This document shows, in pieces, positions 1 to 8,223 of a DNA stretch of 32,628 bases. The position numbers and the translations under genes were made by a program. A model generated the notes under the pieces. The model searched no databases and was not told the origin of the DNA. It saw only the letters and a program-made list of their open reading frames with translations. Numbering within the stretch: the stretch's first letter is position 1; every line of letters begins with the position of its first letter. This DNA comes from an uncultured Christensenella sp. (GTDB lineage Bacteria > Bacillota > Clostridia > Christensenellales > UBA3700), in NCBI GenBank assembly GCA_910577795.1, contig CAJTNW010000017.1:1398-34025 (forward strand), read 5' to 3'.

Positions 1-1089
1 AATCACAGATGTAAGTATTGCGGTGTTGGCGACAATATAGATATTTATACTCGTGACTATAGTTTGGAAAACCATGCTTACCAATTTATACACACAGAAA
101 ATCCAGAGGAGTTGTTTAATATGAAATTTGATGTTATTATAGGTAATCCTCCATATCAATTAAATGATGGTGGCGCACAAGCAAGTGCAATGCCACTTTA
201 CGATAAATTTGTAACGCAAGCAAAAAAACTAAATCCTAGGTATTTAAGTATGATTATTCCTTCTCGTTGGTTCGCAGGTGGAAAAGGACTTAATGATTTT
301 CGAGATGAAATGTTACATGATAATAGATTAAGAGTTATTCACGATTTTATTGCTTCTGCTGATTGCTTTAGTGGGGTTGAAATAAAAGGCGGAGTTTGCT
401 ATTTTCTTTGGGATAGGGATAATAAAGGATTATGTGATGTGTACACTCATAAAGATAATGAGATATCACATTCTAAGAGACAATTATTAGAGAATAATAG
501 TGATACATTTATTCGTTACAATGAGGCTATAAATATTTTGCATAAGGTAACAAGTTTTAAAGAAAAATCATTTGCAGACATAGTTAGTTCAAGGAAACCC
601 TTTGGTTTTCCGACAAATTTCAATGATTTTAATACAATTGGTGATAGTAGTTATATTAAAATTTTTGCAAATAAATCAATAGGATATTTAGATAAAAACT
701 ATATTATTCCTAAAAATGAGATTTATGTGGATAAGTATAAATTGTTTATTCCTAAAGCAATTGGTAGCGGAAATATATCTGACGATTTTATAAAACCAAT
801 TTTTGCTTGTCCGAAATCAGTTTGCACCGAAACCTACATAATGGTAGGACCATTTCAAAATGAGTTAAAATGTAGAAATGCTATGAGTTATATCAATACT
901 AAATTTTTTCATTTTTTAATGGGGTTAAAAAAATTAACACAAGATGCGACTGCAAAAGTTTATAGTTTAATTCCAATACAAGACTTTTCAAAGTCTTGGA
1001 CAGATAAAGAATTGTATAAAAAATACAATTTAACTCAACAAGAAATTGATTTTATAGAAAGTATGATAAGACCAGAAATAGGAGAATAA
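1..1089 (+). CDS. Eco57I-like DNA adenine methyltransferase, 5' end outside window
   Basis: The reading frame is open from base 1, so this is the C-terminal 362 codons of a longer gene; the TTG at 64 is not its start. A CxxC pair (CKYC) near the left edge is followed by I-G-N-P-P-Y at about 142-156, the catalytic motif IV of N6-adenine methyltransferases. The SAM-binding motif I must lie upstream. The following IIPSRWFAGGKG stretch and the C-terminal YNLTQQEIDFIESMI ending resemble Eco57I-type and type III-like restriction-modification methylases. The stop is directly followed by the ATG of the next gene and the helicase-nuclease gene lies just downstream, so it should be the protective methylase of a restriction operon. 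Target recognition is probably in the variable region after NPPY, but the specificity cannot be read from sequence. Confidence 0.85.
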   Translation, partial: NHRCKYCGVGDNIDIYTRDYSLENHAYQFIHTENPEELFNMKFDVIIGNPPYQLNDGGAQASAMPLYDKFVTQAKKLNPRYLSMIIPSRWFAGGKGLNDFRDEMLHDNRLRVIHDFIASADCFSGVEIKGGVCYFLWDRDNKGLCDVYTHKDNEISHSKRQLLENNSDTFIRYNEAINILHKVTSFKEKSFADIVSSRKPFGFPTNFNDFNTIGDSSYIKIFANKSIGYLDKNYIIPKNEIYVDKYKLFIPKAIGSGNISDDFIKPIFACPKSVCTETYIMVGPFQNELKCRNAMSYINTKFFHFLMGLKKLTQDATAKVYSLIPIQDFSKSWTDKELYKKYNLTQQEIDFIESMIRPEIGE

Positions 1090-1464
1090 ATGGAAGAGAT
1101 AGATGATAAATTTAAAAAAATACTAGATAGTAAAAAATATATCTTACCTAAATTACCAGAGATAAAACTTCCAGATTTAAGCAATATACAAAGACCTTTA
1201 GATATAAACATTGAACCAAAATTTCCAGATTTAAGTACGAATATTAATGATATAGAGTTTGATTTTGAAGATAATATATTGTTTCAAATAGAACAAAATC
1301 AACAAGAAGAACTAATAAAACTTAAAGAACTCAATGATAAAAAGGATGCTGAAATTCTTGAGTTAAAGATAAATGCAAAAAAGGAAAGAAGGCGATTTTG
1401 GTGGACTTATAGTGTAACTACTATGGTAGCAATAGTAGGAATAATATTAGGCATAATATTTTAG
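1090..1464 (+). CDS. Small tail-anchored coiled-coil protein inside the restriction operon
   Basis: This 124-residue protein is not recognised. Its ATG follows the methylase stop with no gap, and the Shine-Dalgarno GGAG lies in the last methylase codons, so translation is probably coupled. Residues 15-55 are rich in Leu/Pro and hold two related strings, KLPDLSNI and KFPDLSTNI. Residues 70-100 are charged and likely to form a coiled coil. An RRR cluster precedes a hydrophobic segment (about 105-124) that runs to the C-terminus. This is a tail-anchor topology with the N-terminal part in the cytoplasm. The helicase-nuclease gene begins 12 bases downstream. Its fixed place between modification and restriction genes suggests a role in the system, for instance membrane tethering or assembly, but that is inference. 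Confidence 0.75.
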   Translation: MEEIDDKFKKILDSKKYILPKLPEIKLPDLSNIQRPLDINIEPKFPDLSTNINDIEFDFEDNILFQIEQNQQEELIKLKELNDKKDAEILELKINAKKERRRFWWTYSVTTMVAIVGIILGIIF

Positions 1465-1476
1465 GAGAAAAAGCAA

Positions 1477-4008
1477 ATGACTAAAGAATTTTTTCCGAGG
1501 CAAATAAAACCGCAAATATATGCGTATGAGGATAACAACCCTATTTATAAGGGTATGCTAAAGATAGGCTATACTGCTATTAATGTGGAAGACCGTGTTG
1601 CAAGTCAATATCCTGTTTTAAGACCAGGTGAGTTGCCATATAAAATTGTTTTTGCTGATAGTTGTATGCGTGAAGATGGCTCTTACTTTACTGACCATGA
1701 TGTACATAAGTTGCTTAATAAATTAGGTTTTGAAAATTTATATGATAATAACGGCAAAGCGACGGAATGGTTTAAATGCTCAGTAAAAGATGTAGAGTCT
1801 GCTGTTTTTACACTTAGAAACAAAATAGAAAATGTAGAGCAACGTACACAAAACTTTAAACTTCGCCCAGAGCAAAAAAATGCTATTGATAAAACAATTA
1901 CATATTTTAACGACATAAAAAAGGATAATCCAAATATTATTCCACATTTTTTGTGGAATGCTAAAATGCGATTTGGCAAGACTTTTACAACTTATCAACT
2001 TGCAAAACAAATGGGGTTAAAAAAGATTTTAATTTTGACATTTAAACCTGCAGTTGAGAGTTCTTGGGAAGAAGATTTGAATCAGCATATTGATTTTGAG
2101 GGATGGCAATTTGTATCACGTCACACTACACTTAAAGGTGAAAACTGTGATAAGGATAAGCCTATTGTATGCTTTGGCTCTTTTCAAGATTATCTTGGGC
2201 TTAAAGATAATATGATAAAACCTAAAAATGAATGGGTACATGTAACAAATTGGGACTTAGTTGTTTTTGACGAATATCACTTTGGAGCATGGCGAGATAG
2301 TTCAAAGGAATTGTTTGAAAAAGATGACTATGACAAAGATGTGTCTAACAAAATTTTCACGGATAATCAAACAGAAAGCGATGTCGAACAAATTATGCCT
2401 ATTACTACGCAATACTATTTGTATTTGTCTGGCACACCATTTAGGGCTATTGCAAATGGTGAATTTATGGAAGAACAGATATTTAACTGGACGTATAGTG
2501 ATGAGCAAAAAGCAAAGGAATCTTGGACTGGTGAAAATAATCCGTATGCTAGTTTGCCAAGAATGGTGCTTATGACATATCAGTTACCCGATAGTATAAG
2601 AGAGATAGCATTACAAGGAGAGTATGATAAGTTTGATTTGAATACTTTCTTTTCCGCAAAAGGGGAATATGAGAAGGCAGAATTTGTTTACAAAGAAGAG
2701 GTGCAAAAATGGCTTGACCTTATTCGTGGCAGTTTTTCTGAAACAACTGTTGACAATTTAAAACAAGGTGCAGAAAAAGCATTTTTGCCGTTTACAACAA
2801 ATAAGGCGAACCTGCAAGAAGTTTTGCAACATACTTTTTGGTTACTGCCTAATGTTGCAAGTTGTTATGCTATGAATAATCTTCTTAAAGAAAGACAAAA
2901 CACATTTTATCATCAGTATAATATAGTTGTTTCGGCAGGTGCTCGTGCAGGAGTTGGACTTGCGGCTCTTGAGCCTGTCAAAAGAGCAATGACAAGTGAG
3001 CCAATAAAAACTAAAACTATTACTTTGTCTTGTGGTAAACTTACTACAGGTGTAACCATTAGACCTTGGACCGGTATTTTTATGCTTAGAAATTTGTCCA
3101 GCCCTGAAACTTATTTTCAATCTGCTTTTCGTGTACAGTCGCCTTGGACATTAAAAAATCCTACAGGGTTAAATCCAAATGAAGATGAAATCATCAAAAA
3201 GGAATGTTATATATTTGATTTTGCACCCGACAGAGCCTTAAGACAAATTCAAGAATATTCTTGTAGACTAGATATAAGTGAAGTTAACCCCGAAAAGAAA
3301 GTTGCAGATTTTATGCAATTCTTGCCTGTACTATCTTATGATGGAATGACTATGAAAAACATTAGTCCTGGTGAATTATTAGATATTGCAACAAGTGGTA
3401 CTACGGCTACTTTGCTTGCTAGACGGTGGGAGAGTGCATGCCTTGTAAATGTGGAAAATGCTACATTAGAAAGATTACTTAATAATCCAAAAGCAATGGA
3501 AGCATTGATGAGTATTGAAGGTTTTAGAAATCTTAACATGCAAAATGACATTGAGATAATTATAAACAAATCTAATGCGGTTAAAAAAATGAAGAAGGAT
3601 GCTGTTGATGGGGATAGAGATTTAACAGATAAAGAAAAGAAGGAAATCTCTGCAGAAGAAAAGGAGTATAAATCAAAAAGAAAACAAATTCAAGAAAAAC
3701 TAATTAAGTTTGCAACGCGTATTCCAATATTTATGTATCTAACTGATTTTAGAGAACAAGTTTTAAGAGATGTAATAACTCAACTTGAACCAGGACTATT
3801 TAAAAGAGTAACTGGTTTAGAAGTAAGTGATTTTGAACTTTTAACTTCGCTAGGGTTGTTTAATGCAAATGTGATGAATGATGCGGTTTTCCAATTTAGA
3901 AGATATGAAGATAGTAGTCTTTCATATACAGGAATAAACAAACACGAAGATGAAGTTGTTGGTGGTTGGGATACTACCATATATTATGACGATTTAAATA
4001 AAATTTGA
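1477..4008 (+). CDS. GIY-YIG nuclease / SF2 helicase restriction protein
   Basis: This 843-residue protein is read as the restriction subunit paired with the upstream methylase. The N-terminus resembles a GIY-YIG/T5orf172-type nuclease domain: IYAYED at 14-19, KIGYT at 29-33, an Arg at 40, a His-rich DHDVHKLL near 73-80 and EWF at 97-99. A superfamily 2 helicase motor follows, with motif I MRFGKT (164-169), motif II DEYH (265-268), a motif III-like LSGTPFRA and motif VI QSAFRVQSPW (548-557). Residues 575-620 contain a conserved-looking YIFDFAPDRALRQI stretch. The C-terminal third has a Lys/Glu-rich helical segment (about 685-735) and no recognised domain. The start follows AGGAGAAA. ATP-driven translocation with cleavage by the GIY-YIG domain is inferred from the domains; the restriction class (type III-like or other) cannot be settled here. 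Confidence 0.85.
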   Translation: MTKEFFPRQIKPQIYAYEDNNPIYKGMLKIGYTAINVEDRVASQYPVLRPGELPYKIVFADSCMREDGSYFTDHDVHKLLNKLGFENLYDNNGKATEWFKCSVKDVESAVFTLRNKIENVEQRTQNFKLRPEQKNAIDKTITYFNDIKKDNPNIIPHFLWNAKMRFGKTFTTYQLAKQMGLKKILILTFKPAVESSWEEDLNQHIDFEGWQFVSRHTTLKGENCDKDKPIVCFGSFQDYLGLKDNMIKPKNEWVHVTNWDLVVFDEYHFGAWRDSSKELFEKDDYDKDVSNKIFTDNQTESDVEQIMPITTQYYLYLSGTPFRAIANGEFMEEQIFNWTYSDEQKAKESWTGENNPYASLPRMVLMTYQLPDSIREIALQGEYDKFDLNTFFSAKGEYEKAEFVYKEEVQKWLDLIRGSFSETTVDNLKQGAEKAFLPFTTNKANLQEVLQHTFWLLPNVASCYAMNNLLKERQNTFYHQYNIVVSAGARAGVGLAALEPVKRAMTSEPIKTKTITLSCGKLTTGVTIRPWTGIFMLRNLSSPETYFQSAFRVQSPWTLKNPTGLNPNEDEIIKKECYIFDFAPDRALRQIQEYSCRLDISEVNPEKKVADFMQFLPVLSYDGMTMKNISPGELLDIATSGTTATLLARRWESACLVNVENATLERLLNNPKAMEALMSIEGFRNLNMQNDIEIIINKSNAVKKMKKDAVDGDRDLTDKEKKEISAEEKEYKSKRKQIQEKLIKFATRIPIFMYLTDFREQVLRDVITQLEPGLFKRVTGLEVSDFELLTSLGLFNANVMNDAVFQFRRYEDSSLSYTGINKHEDEVVGGWDTTIYYDDLNKI

Positions 4009-4061
4009 ACTTATTAAATATTATTTTAATATTAATTATTATTGATAGAGTAAAAACAAAT

Positions 4062-4090
4062 AAAAGTCGGGGATACCGACTTTTATTTTG
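4062..4090 (+). terminator. Intrinsic terminator of the restriction operon, probably bidirectional
   Basis: AAAAGTCGG (4062-4070) pairs with CCGACTTTT (4076-4084) around a 5-base loop, followed by ATTTTGTTTT. It lies between convergent genes ending at 4008 (plus) and 4161 (minus). The A-rich run on the other side would also let it act on the minus strand. Confidence 0.85.
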
Positions 4091-4160
4091 TTTTATATCG
4101 TTTATTTAATTTTATTATGTATTTAATTATTATAATATATTATTAATTAACTATTAAATA

Positions 4161-5588
4161 TTATTCACTTTGGTCTTCTAGGTAGCGGGCACTTTCTGCG
4201 AATTTAATTACTGACTGTACTGAGTTTTCGCAACCTTGTTTTGTTGAATAAGATTCGCCTACACCAATAACTGTATGTGCGTTGTTGTAAAGTTTATATC
4301 TCCAGTTATTTGCTTTGTCTACGTCTATCTCAAAGTTTTCAAGTATACATACTTTTTTGAATGCTATGATAGAATTTGACTTTGGCTTAGTTTTGTATGA
4401 TTCACTCTCAAACAAAATTTGTCCGTTATTTGCAAGTAATCTAAAGTGGTAAGGTCTTGTAGAATTATCGTCATTTTTGATAATAACAAACTTACCGAAA
4501 GACTCTACATTAGGGTCAGTAGTGATTAATGGTAAATCTTCTGTATCAACATTACTAGATGCTTTTGCTGGTGCTTTTGTATCAACTGGCTCTTCTTTTT
4601 TAGCCTTAGTAGTTTTCTTAGGTAATTTATCTTTACCAATTACTGCAGGTTTATCAGAAGCGGCTTTTTTTCTTGGATTTGTACCAGTTTTTTCCTCAAT
4701 ATCATTAGCAATTTGAGCAGCAGTCTTTTTAGTAGTTTTATTAGTCTTCTTAGGTAATGCTCTTGGAGCAGTAGTAGCAACTGCTTCTTGTTTTGCTTCC
4801 TCTTCAACTTGAACAGGTTTTTCTTCAATGATTTCTTCCTTAACTGGTTCTTGAATAACCTCTTCATAAATTGGTTCTGCAACCTTTTCTTCTACCACTT
4901 GTTCCACAACTGTTTCTTCAATTTCTTGATTAGCAATTGGCTCAAGTTCAACTGGTTTTTCCTCTATTACTTCTGGTGTTACAGGTGCTTCTTGTTTAGT
5001 AGGAGCAGGTACTGGCTCAGTTTTTACTTGTTTAATAGGTGCTGGAACTGATTCCATATTAACTTTCTTTATAGGAGCAGGCACACTTTCTGGCTTAACC
5101 TCTTTGATAGGTGCTGGTATATTTTCTGGTTTAACTTCCTTAATAGGAGTAGGTACAACCTCAGGTTCTACTTTTTTAACAGGCTCAACTACTGGCTCAG
5201 GTTTAACTTGCTCTTCAACAATTGGCTCGCTGACATTAGAAACTTCTTCAGTATTTTCAACATTTGAAGTCTGTTTTTCAGGTTTGTCACCTGCTTGTGC
5301 AACTGGTTGCCAGTCTGGAGCAATAGTTTTAAATGCTTGTTCTTCAGAAGTTACATTATTATTAGAAGTAGAGTTGTTTTCTGCTACTTGATTTGCTTCA
5401 TTTTGTGCTAATTTTGCTTTTTTCTTTTTCTTTCTCTTTGATACAGCAACAGCGATAGTCACTATCAATAATATAATTACAACTGCAGCAGCGGCAGCGA
5501 TAACATACCACCAAAGCACAGAAAAATTAGAAATTTTGAATGCTTCGTCGGTCATAAAATTAAGTATTTTATTCCATAATTCCTGCAT
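4161..5588 (-). CDS. Membrane-anchored Pro/Glu-rich repeat protein with YegP/DUF1508-like domain
   Basis: The chosen start is the ATG at 5588 (475 residues, beginning MQELWNK), because GGAGG lies 8 bases upstream of it; a frame extension to 5630 has no such site. One transmembrane segment covers about 25-49 and is followed by a Lys/Arg cluster, which suggests that the bulk of the protein is cytoplasmic. Residues 60-330 are low-complexity and rich in Glu, Pro, Val and Lys, with a 12-residue repeat of the PAPIKEVKPESV type at about 142-196, then a Lys/Thr/Ala-rich stretch. Residues 364-475 hold two half-repeats (RPYHFRLLANNGQILFESES and NWRYKLYNNAHTVIGVGESY) typical of the YegP/UPF0339 (DUF1508) fold. 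The function is unknown. A structural or envelope-associated role is plausible. Confidence 0.8.
   Translation of the reverse strand: MQELWNKILNFMTDEAFKISNFSVLWWYVIAAAAAVVIILLIVTIAVAVSKRKKKKKAKLAQNEANQVAENNSTSNNNVTSEEQAFKTIAPDWQPVAQAGDKPEKQTSNVENTEEVSNVSEPIVEEQVKPEPVVEPVKKVEPEVVPTPIKEVKPENIPAPIKEVKPESVPAPIKKVNMESVPAPIKQVKTEPVPAPTKQEAPVTPEVIEEKPVELEPIANQEIEETVVEQVVEEKVAEPIYEEVIQEPVKEEIIEEKPVQVEEEAKQEAVATTAPRALPKKTNKTTKKTAAQIANDIEEKTGTNPRKKAASDKPAVIGKDKLPKKTTKAKKEEPVDTKAPAKASSNVDTEDLPLITTDPNVESFGKFVIIKNDDNSTRPYHFRLLANNGQILFESESYKTKPKSNSIIAFKKVCILENFEIDVDKANNWRYKLYNNAHTVIGVGESYSTKQGCENSVQSVIKFAESARYLEDQSE
5002..5165 (-). repeat. 36-bp in-frame tandem repeat, about 4.5 copies
   Basis: On the plus strand related 36-base units begin at 5002, 5038, 5074, 5110 and 5146, each starting GGWGYWGG-like. 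They encode the 12-residue PAPIK repeat. Units differ at several bases, so the array is old or under selection rather than freshly expanded. Confidence 0.85.
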
Positions 5589-5618
5589 GAATTGCCTCCA
5601 AAAATTGTTATTACTATA

Positions 5619-5647
5619 AATATAGCACATAAATATATAAAAGTAAA
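5619..5647 (-). promoter_or_regulatory. Promoter of the DUF1508-like gene
   Basis: Read on the minus strand, TTTACT and TATATT are separated by 17 bases. The predicted transcript start is about 25 bases before the ATG at 5588 and leaves room for the GGAGG site. Confidence 0.55.
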
Positions 5648-5684
5648 TAATTTTAGTAAAATTTAATAAAATTTTTGTAACATT

Positions 5685-5714
5685 TTGTTAAATATTGCTA
5701 AATTGCGGCATAAT
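5685..5714 (+). promoter_or_regulatory. Promoter of the ZIP transporter, start point close to the ATG
   Basis: TTGTTA (5685-5690), an 18-base spacer and CATAAT (5709-5714). The normal start distance puts +1 at about 5721, directly at the ATG at 5722, and no Shine-Dalgarno sequence is present. The promoter is divergent to that of the neighbouring minus-strand gene. Confidence 0.6.
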
Positions 5715-5721
5715 TTATTGT

Positions 5722-6498
5722 ATGAATAATAATAGTATTTTGGCAATAGTATTTGCCTTTTTAGGGTTGATTTTCGGAGCATTATTGGCAATTTTTATAC
5801 AAAAGAAAGAAGAAAAATTTGTAAAATATGCTGAAAGTTTAGCAAGTGGATTTATGCTTGCAGTTGTTTTCTTTGATTTAATGCCAAACGCAAGCCAAAA
5901 AGCAGATTTTGTGACAATATTTTTTGGTCTTCTTGCGGGCATAGTCATTATTTTACTAATTAGTCAATTTAGTGCAAGAGAAATGTATACAAAATTACCA
6001 AATTATGATATAATAAAAAAAGATATTAAGAGTGAGAGTTTGCAAAATAAATCAAGTCCGCAACTTGATGATAAAAAAAGACTTGTAAAAAATCTAACTA
6101 CGGCTTTTGCGGTTGCTTTGCATAATATCCCCGAAGGTATTGCTTTGGGAGCATTGGATGGACAGGAAATTTTAATATCAACTGCAATATTAATTGCTTT
6201 GCATAATATCCCAGAAGGAATTGCAATGAGTATTCCTCCAGCAAAGATAGGCATAAAATGGCACAAGATTTTGCTTTTTGCAATAATTACTGGTGCTTGC
6301 ACTGTTGTTGGTTGGGGTATAGGCATATTAGTAGGTGGTATATCAGAACAATTTATTGCTTTTATGCTTGCAATATCTAGTGGTGCTATGTTGCAAATTG
6401 TTTTTGGGGATTTAATAGCAAATAACGAAAATAAAAATTGTGGTAATATTACATTGTTAGGACTTTTAATTGGTTTTGTTATTGCTACTATTGTTTAG
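5722..6498 (+). CDS. ZIP-family divalent metal transporter (ZupT/GufA-like)
   Basis: This 258-residue polytopic membrane protein should move zinc, iron or related divalent metal ions into the cytoplasm. Two copies of the family signature are plain: H134-N-I-P-E138-G and H161-N-I-P-E165-G. They lie in the fourth and fifth membrane helices, where ZIP proteins bind metal. A variable cytoplasmic loop (about 95-125) separates the first three helices from the rest, and the length is usual for bacterial ZIP proteins. The ATG at 5722 is preferred over a TTG at 5695 because the latter lies inside the promoter. No ribosome site precedes 5722, so a leaderless mRNA is possible. The metal specificity is not readable from sequence. 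It is a single-gene unit between the DUF1508-like gene and tsaC. Confidence 0.9.
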   Translation: MNNNSILAIVFAFLGLIFGALLAIFIQKKEEKFVKYAESLASGFMLAVVFFDLMPNASQKADFVTIFFGLLAGIVIILLISQFSAREMYTKLPNYDIIKKDIKSESLQNKSSPQLDDKKRLVKNLTTAFAVALHNIPEGIALGALDGQEILISTAILIALHNIPEGIAMSIPPAKIGIKWHKILLFAIITGACTVVGWGIGILVGGISEQFIAFMLAISSGAMLQIVFGDLIANNENKNCGNITLLGLLIGFVIATIV

Positions 6499-6508
6499 GT
6501 ATAAAAAG

Positions 6509-6553
6509 TTAGTTTTTAATAAATTAAATATCATTATAAAAATGAAAAACTAA
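6509..6553 (+). terminator. Weak inverted repeat after the ZIP gene
   Basis: TTAGTTTTT (6509-6517) can pair with AAAAACTAA (6545-6553), but the loop is 27 bases and no T-run follows. It may help end the ZIP transcript; the evidence is thin. Confidence 0.25.
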
Positions 6554-6651
6554 ATATCAAGAATTAATATAGGATATATTTATACATTATTACGATAATT
6601 GAGGTTTATAAATTAGCAAAGAAGATTAGGTAAAAGTATTTAGGAGAAAGT

Positions 6652-7641
6652 ATGGAAACATTGATAGAGAGTGGAGAACAAGCGATAAAATTAGGTGCAG
6701 AATTGATTAGGGCAGGAGAAATTGTGGCTTTTCCTACAGAGACTGTTTACGGATTAGGTGGTAATGCACTTGACTCATCTTGTGTAGCAAAAATTTATGA
6801 GGCAAAAGGCAGACCTGCAGATAATCCTTTGATAGTGCATATTGCTAAAATTGAAGACATTTACCCGTTAGTCTCTGAATTTAGTGAAAGAAACAAAAAA
6901 GTTGTAGAAAAGTTTATGCCAGGTCCTATAACTTTGTTGTTTCCTAAAAGTGAAATTGTACCTAATAGTGTTACAGCAGGGCTTAAAACTGTGGGGATAA
7001 GAATGCCCAAATGCGAAATTGCACGCAAGTTTATAGAAAGTTGTGGTACTCCTATTGCTGCGCCATCTGCAAATGCAAGCACAAGAGTAAGTCCTACTAC
7101 AGCAAAACATGTTTATGAGGATATGAAAGGCAGAATACCATTGATAATTGATGGCGGTGACTCTGAAGTTGGGATAGAATCAACAGTTTTGGATTTGACA
7201 AGGGGTATTCCTACAATATTAAGACCAGGTGCTATTACTGCAGAAATGCTTGCTGAGGTAATAGGTAGTGTACGCACTCATAAAGGTGAGGTTATAAGTT
7301 CGGCACCTGCTCCTGGAATGAAGTATAAACATTATGCTCCAACTGTACCAATGGTTGTGGCAAAAGATATGAATAGTTTAATTGTTGAATATGATAAACA
7401 ATATAAAAATGGCTTAAAACCATTGGCACTTATAAGAGGACAAGTTGTATCCAGTATGGGTGATAGACAATATGTAAATTTAGGATTTACTGATAGCGAA
7501 GTATGCCGCAACATTTATAGTGCGATGAGAAATTCCGAAAAAGTTTGCGATTACATTATTTGTATTGATTTGGGAGAAAACGGACTTTGTAAATCTGTTA
7601 TGAACAGAGTACTTAAGGCTAGTGGAGGTAAAATGGTATGA
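6652..7641 (+). CDS. tsaC: L-threonylcarbamoyladenylate synthase (Sua5/YwlC type)
   Basis: The enzyme makes threonylcarbamoyl-AMP from threonine, bicarbonate and ATP, the first step of t6A formation on ANN-decoding tRNAs. The N-terminal YrdC domain (about 8-200) shows FPTETVYGLGGNA, KGRPADNPL and the SANASTRVSPT loop that bind substrate. Residues from about 225 form the extra C-terminal Sua5 domain, and 329 residues is the length of the long Sua5/YwlC form rather than of short TsaC. AGGAGA lies 6 bases before the ATG. The stop overlaps the next start by 4 bases (ATGA). The order ywlC-ywlE-rpiB matches the Bacillus subtilis ywl cluster. Confidence 0.95.
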   Translation: METLIESGEQAIKLGAELIRAGEIVAFPTETVYGLGGNALDSSCVAKIYEAKGRPADNPLIVHIAKIEDIYPLVSEFSERNKKVVEKFMPGPITLLFPKSEIVPNSVTAGLKTVGIRMPKCEIARKFIESCGTPIAAPSANASTRVSPTTAKHVYEDMKGRIPLIIDGGDSEVGIESTVLDLTRGIPTILRPGAITAEMLAEVIGSVRTHKGEVISSAPAPGMKYKHYAPTVPMVVAKDMNSLIVEYDKQYKNGLKPLALIRGQVVSSMGDRQYVNLGFTDSEVCRNIYSAMRNSEKVCDYIICIDLGENGLCKSVMNRVLKASGGKMV

Positions 7642-8078
7642 AAGTTGTTTTTGTTTGCACAGGTAATACTTGTAGGTCACCTATGGCAGAGTATCTGATG
7701 AAAGATTACTGCAAAAAGAAAAATTTAAAAATATATGCGGAATCAAGAGGGCTTGCTTGCTCTAATGGCAAACCTATTTCAGAAAACTCTTTAATAGCAC
7801 TATCTAATGTTGGGATAGATGCAAAAGAACATGTTTCTTCTAGTTTTACATTAAAAGATTTGTTTGACGCAGATTTGGTAGTTACTATGACACAAAGTCA
7901 TAAAGATGCTTTAATTTATCATTTTAATGCAGGTGAAAATGTTAAGACTTTTGATGAAATTACTGGCTTAGGAAATGTAGTAGACCCTTATGGACTTAGC
8001 ATATACGAATATGAAAAATGCAGAGAACAAATAGAAAAAGGTATTCCAATTATAGTAGATTATTTGACAAAAAAGTAA
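7638..8078 (+). CDS. ywlE: Low-molecular-weight phosphatase, probably protein-arginine phosphatase
   Basis: This 146-residue LMW-PTP-fold enzyme has the catalytic loop C7-T-G-N-T11-C12-R13-S14 and a general-acid motif DPYG near residue 118. The position-11 residue is Thr, as in Bacillus YwlE, where it favours phosphoarginine, whereas classical tyrosine phosphatases carry Ile there. Removal of phosphate from protein arginine is therefore the preferred reading. YwlE opposes the McsB kinase in Bacillus, but no mcsB is in this window. It is translationally coupled to tsaC by a 4-base overlap. Confidence 0.85.
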   Translation: MKVVFVCTGNTCRSPMAEYLMKDYCKKKNLKIYAESRGLACSNGKPISENSLIALSNVGIDAKEHVSSSFTLKDLFDADLVVTMTQSHKDALIYHFNAGENVKTFDEITGLGNVVDPYGLSIYEYEKCREQIEKGIPIIVDYLTKK

Positions 8079-8112
8079 ACATTATAGACTTAACTTGTCT
8101 AATATAACTATT

Positions 8113-8145
8113 GATTTTATTAATAAATGTAAAATCTTTTAATTT
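8113..8145 (+). terminator. Possible weak terminator after ywlE
   Basis: GATTTTA (8113-8119) pairs with TAAAATC (8130-8136) over a 10-base loop and is followed by TTTTAATTT. The stem is AT-rich and short, so at best it gives partial termination before the rpiB promoter. Confidence 0.35.
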
Positions 8146-8149
8146 AGTA

Positions 8150-8178
8150 TTGATAAAAACAAGTAAATGTAGTATAAT
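8150..8178 (+). promoter_or_regulatory. Strong sigma-A promoter for rpiB and the V-ATPase operon
   Basis: TTGATA (8150-8155), exactly 17 bases, then consensus TATAAT (8173-8178). The start is expected near 8185, giving a leader of about 39 bases. No terminator separates rpiB from the ATPase genes, so this is the best candidate for the main promoter of the whole operon. Confidence 0.75.
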
Positions 8179-8223
8179 GAAAAATAGTAAAAATTGGAAT
8201 TAAATAATTTTAGGTGGTGTAAT

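Noticed and set aside
64..1089. TTG at 64 as the methylase start
   Set aside because: The frame is open to the first base of the window, no ribosome site precedes the TTG, and the essential SAM motif would be missing.
5104..5391. 95-codon Ser/Gly/Thr-rich frame opposite the repeat protein
   Set aside because: It is an antisense shadow of the Pro/Glu-rich coding repeats, without a start signal.
6509..6651. Promoter directly before tsaC
   Set aside because: Several AT-rich -10-like strings occur, but none has a -35 at 16-18 bases, so no call is made.
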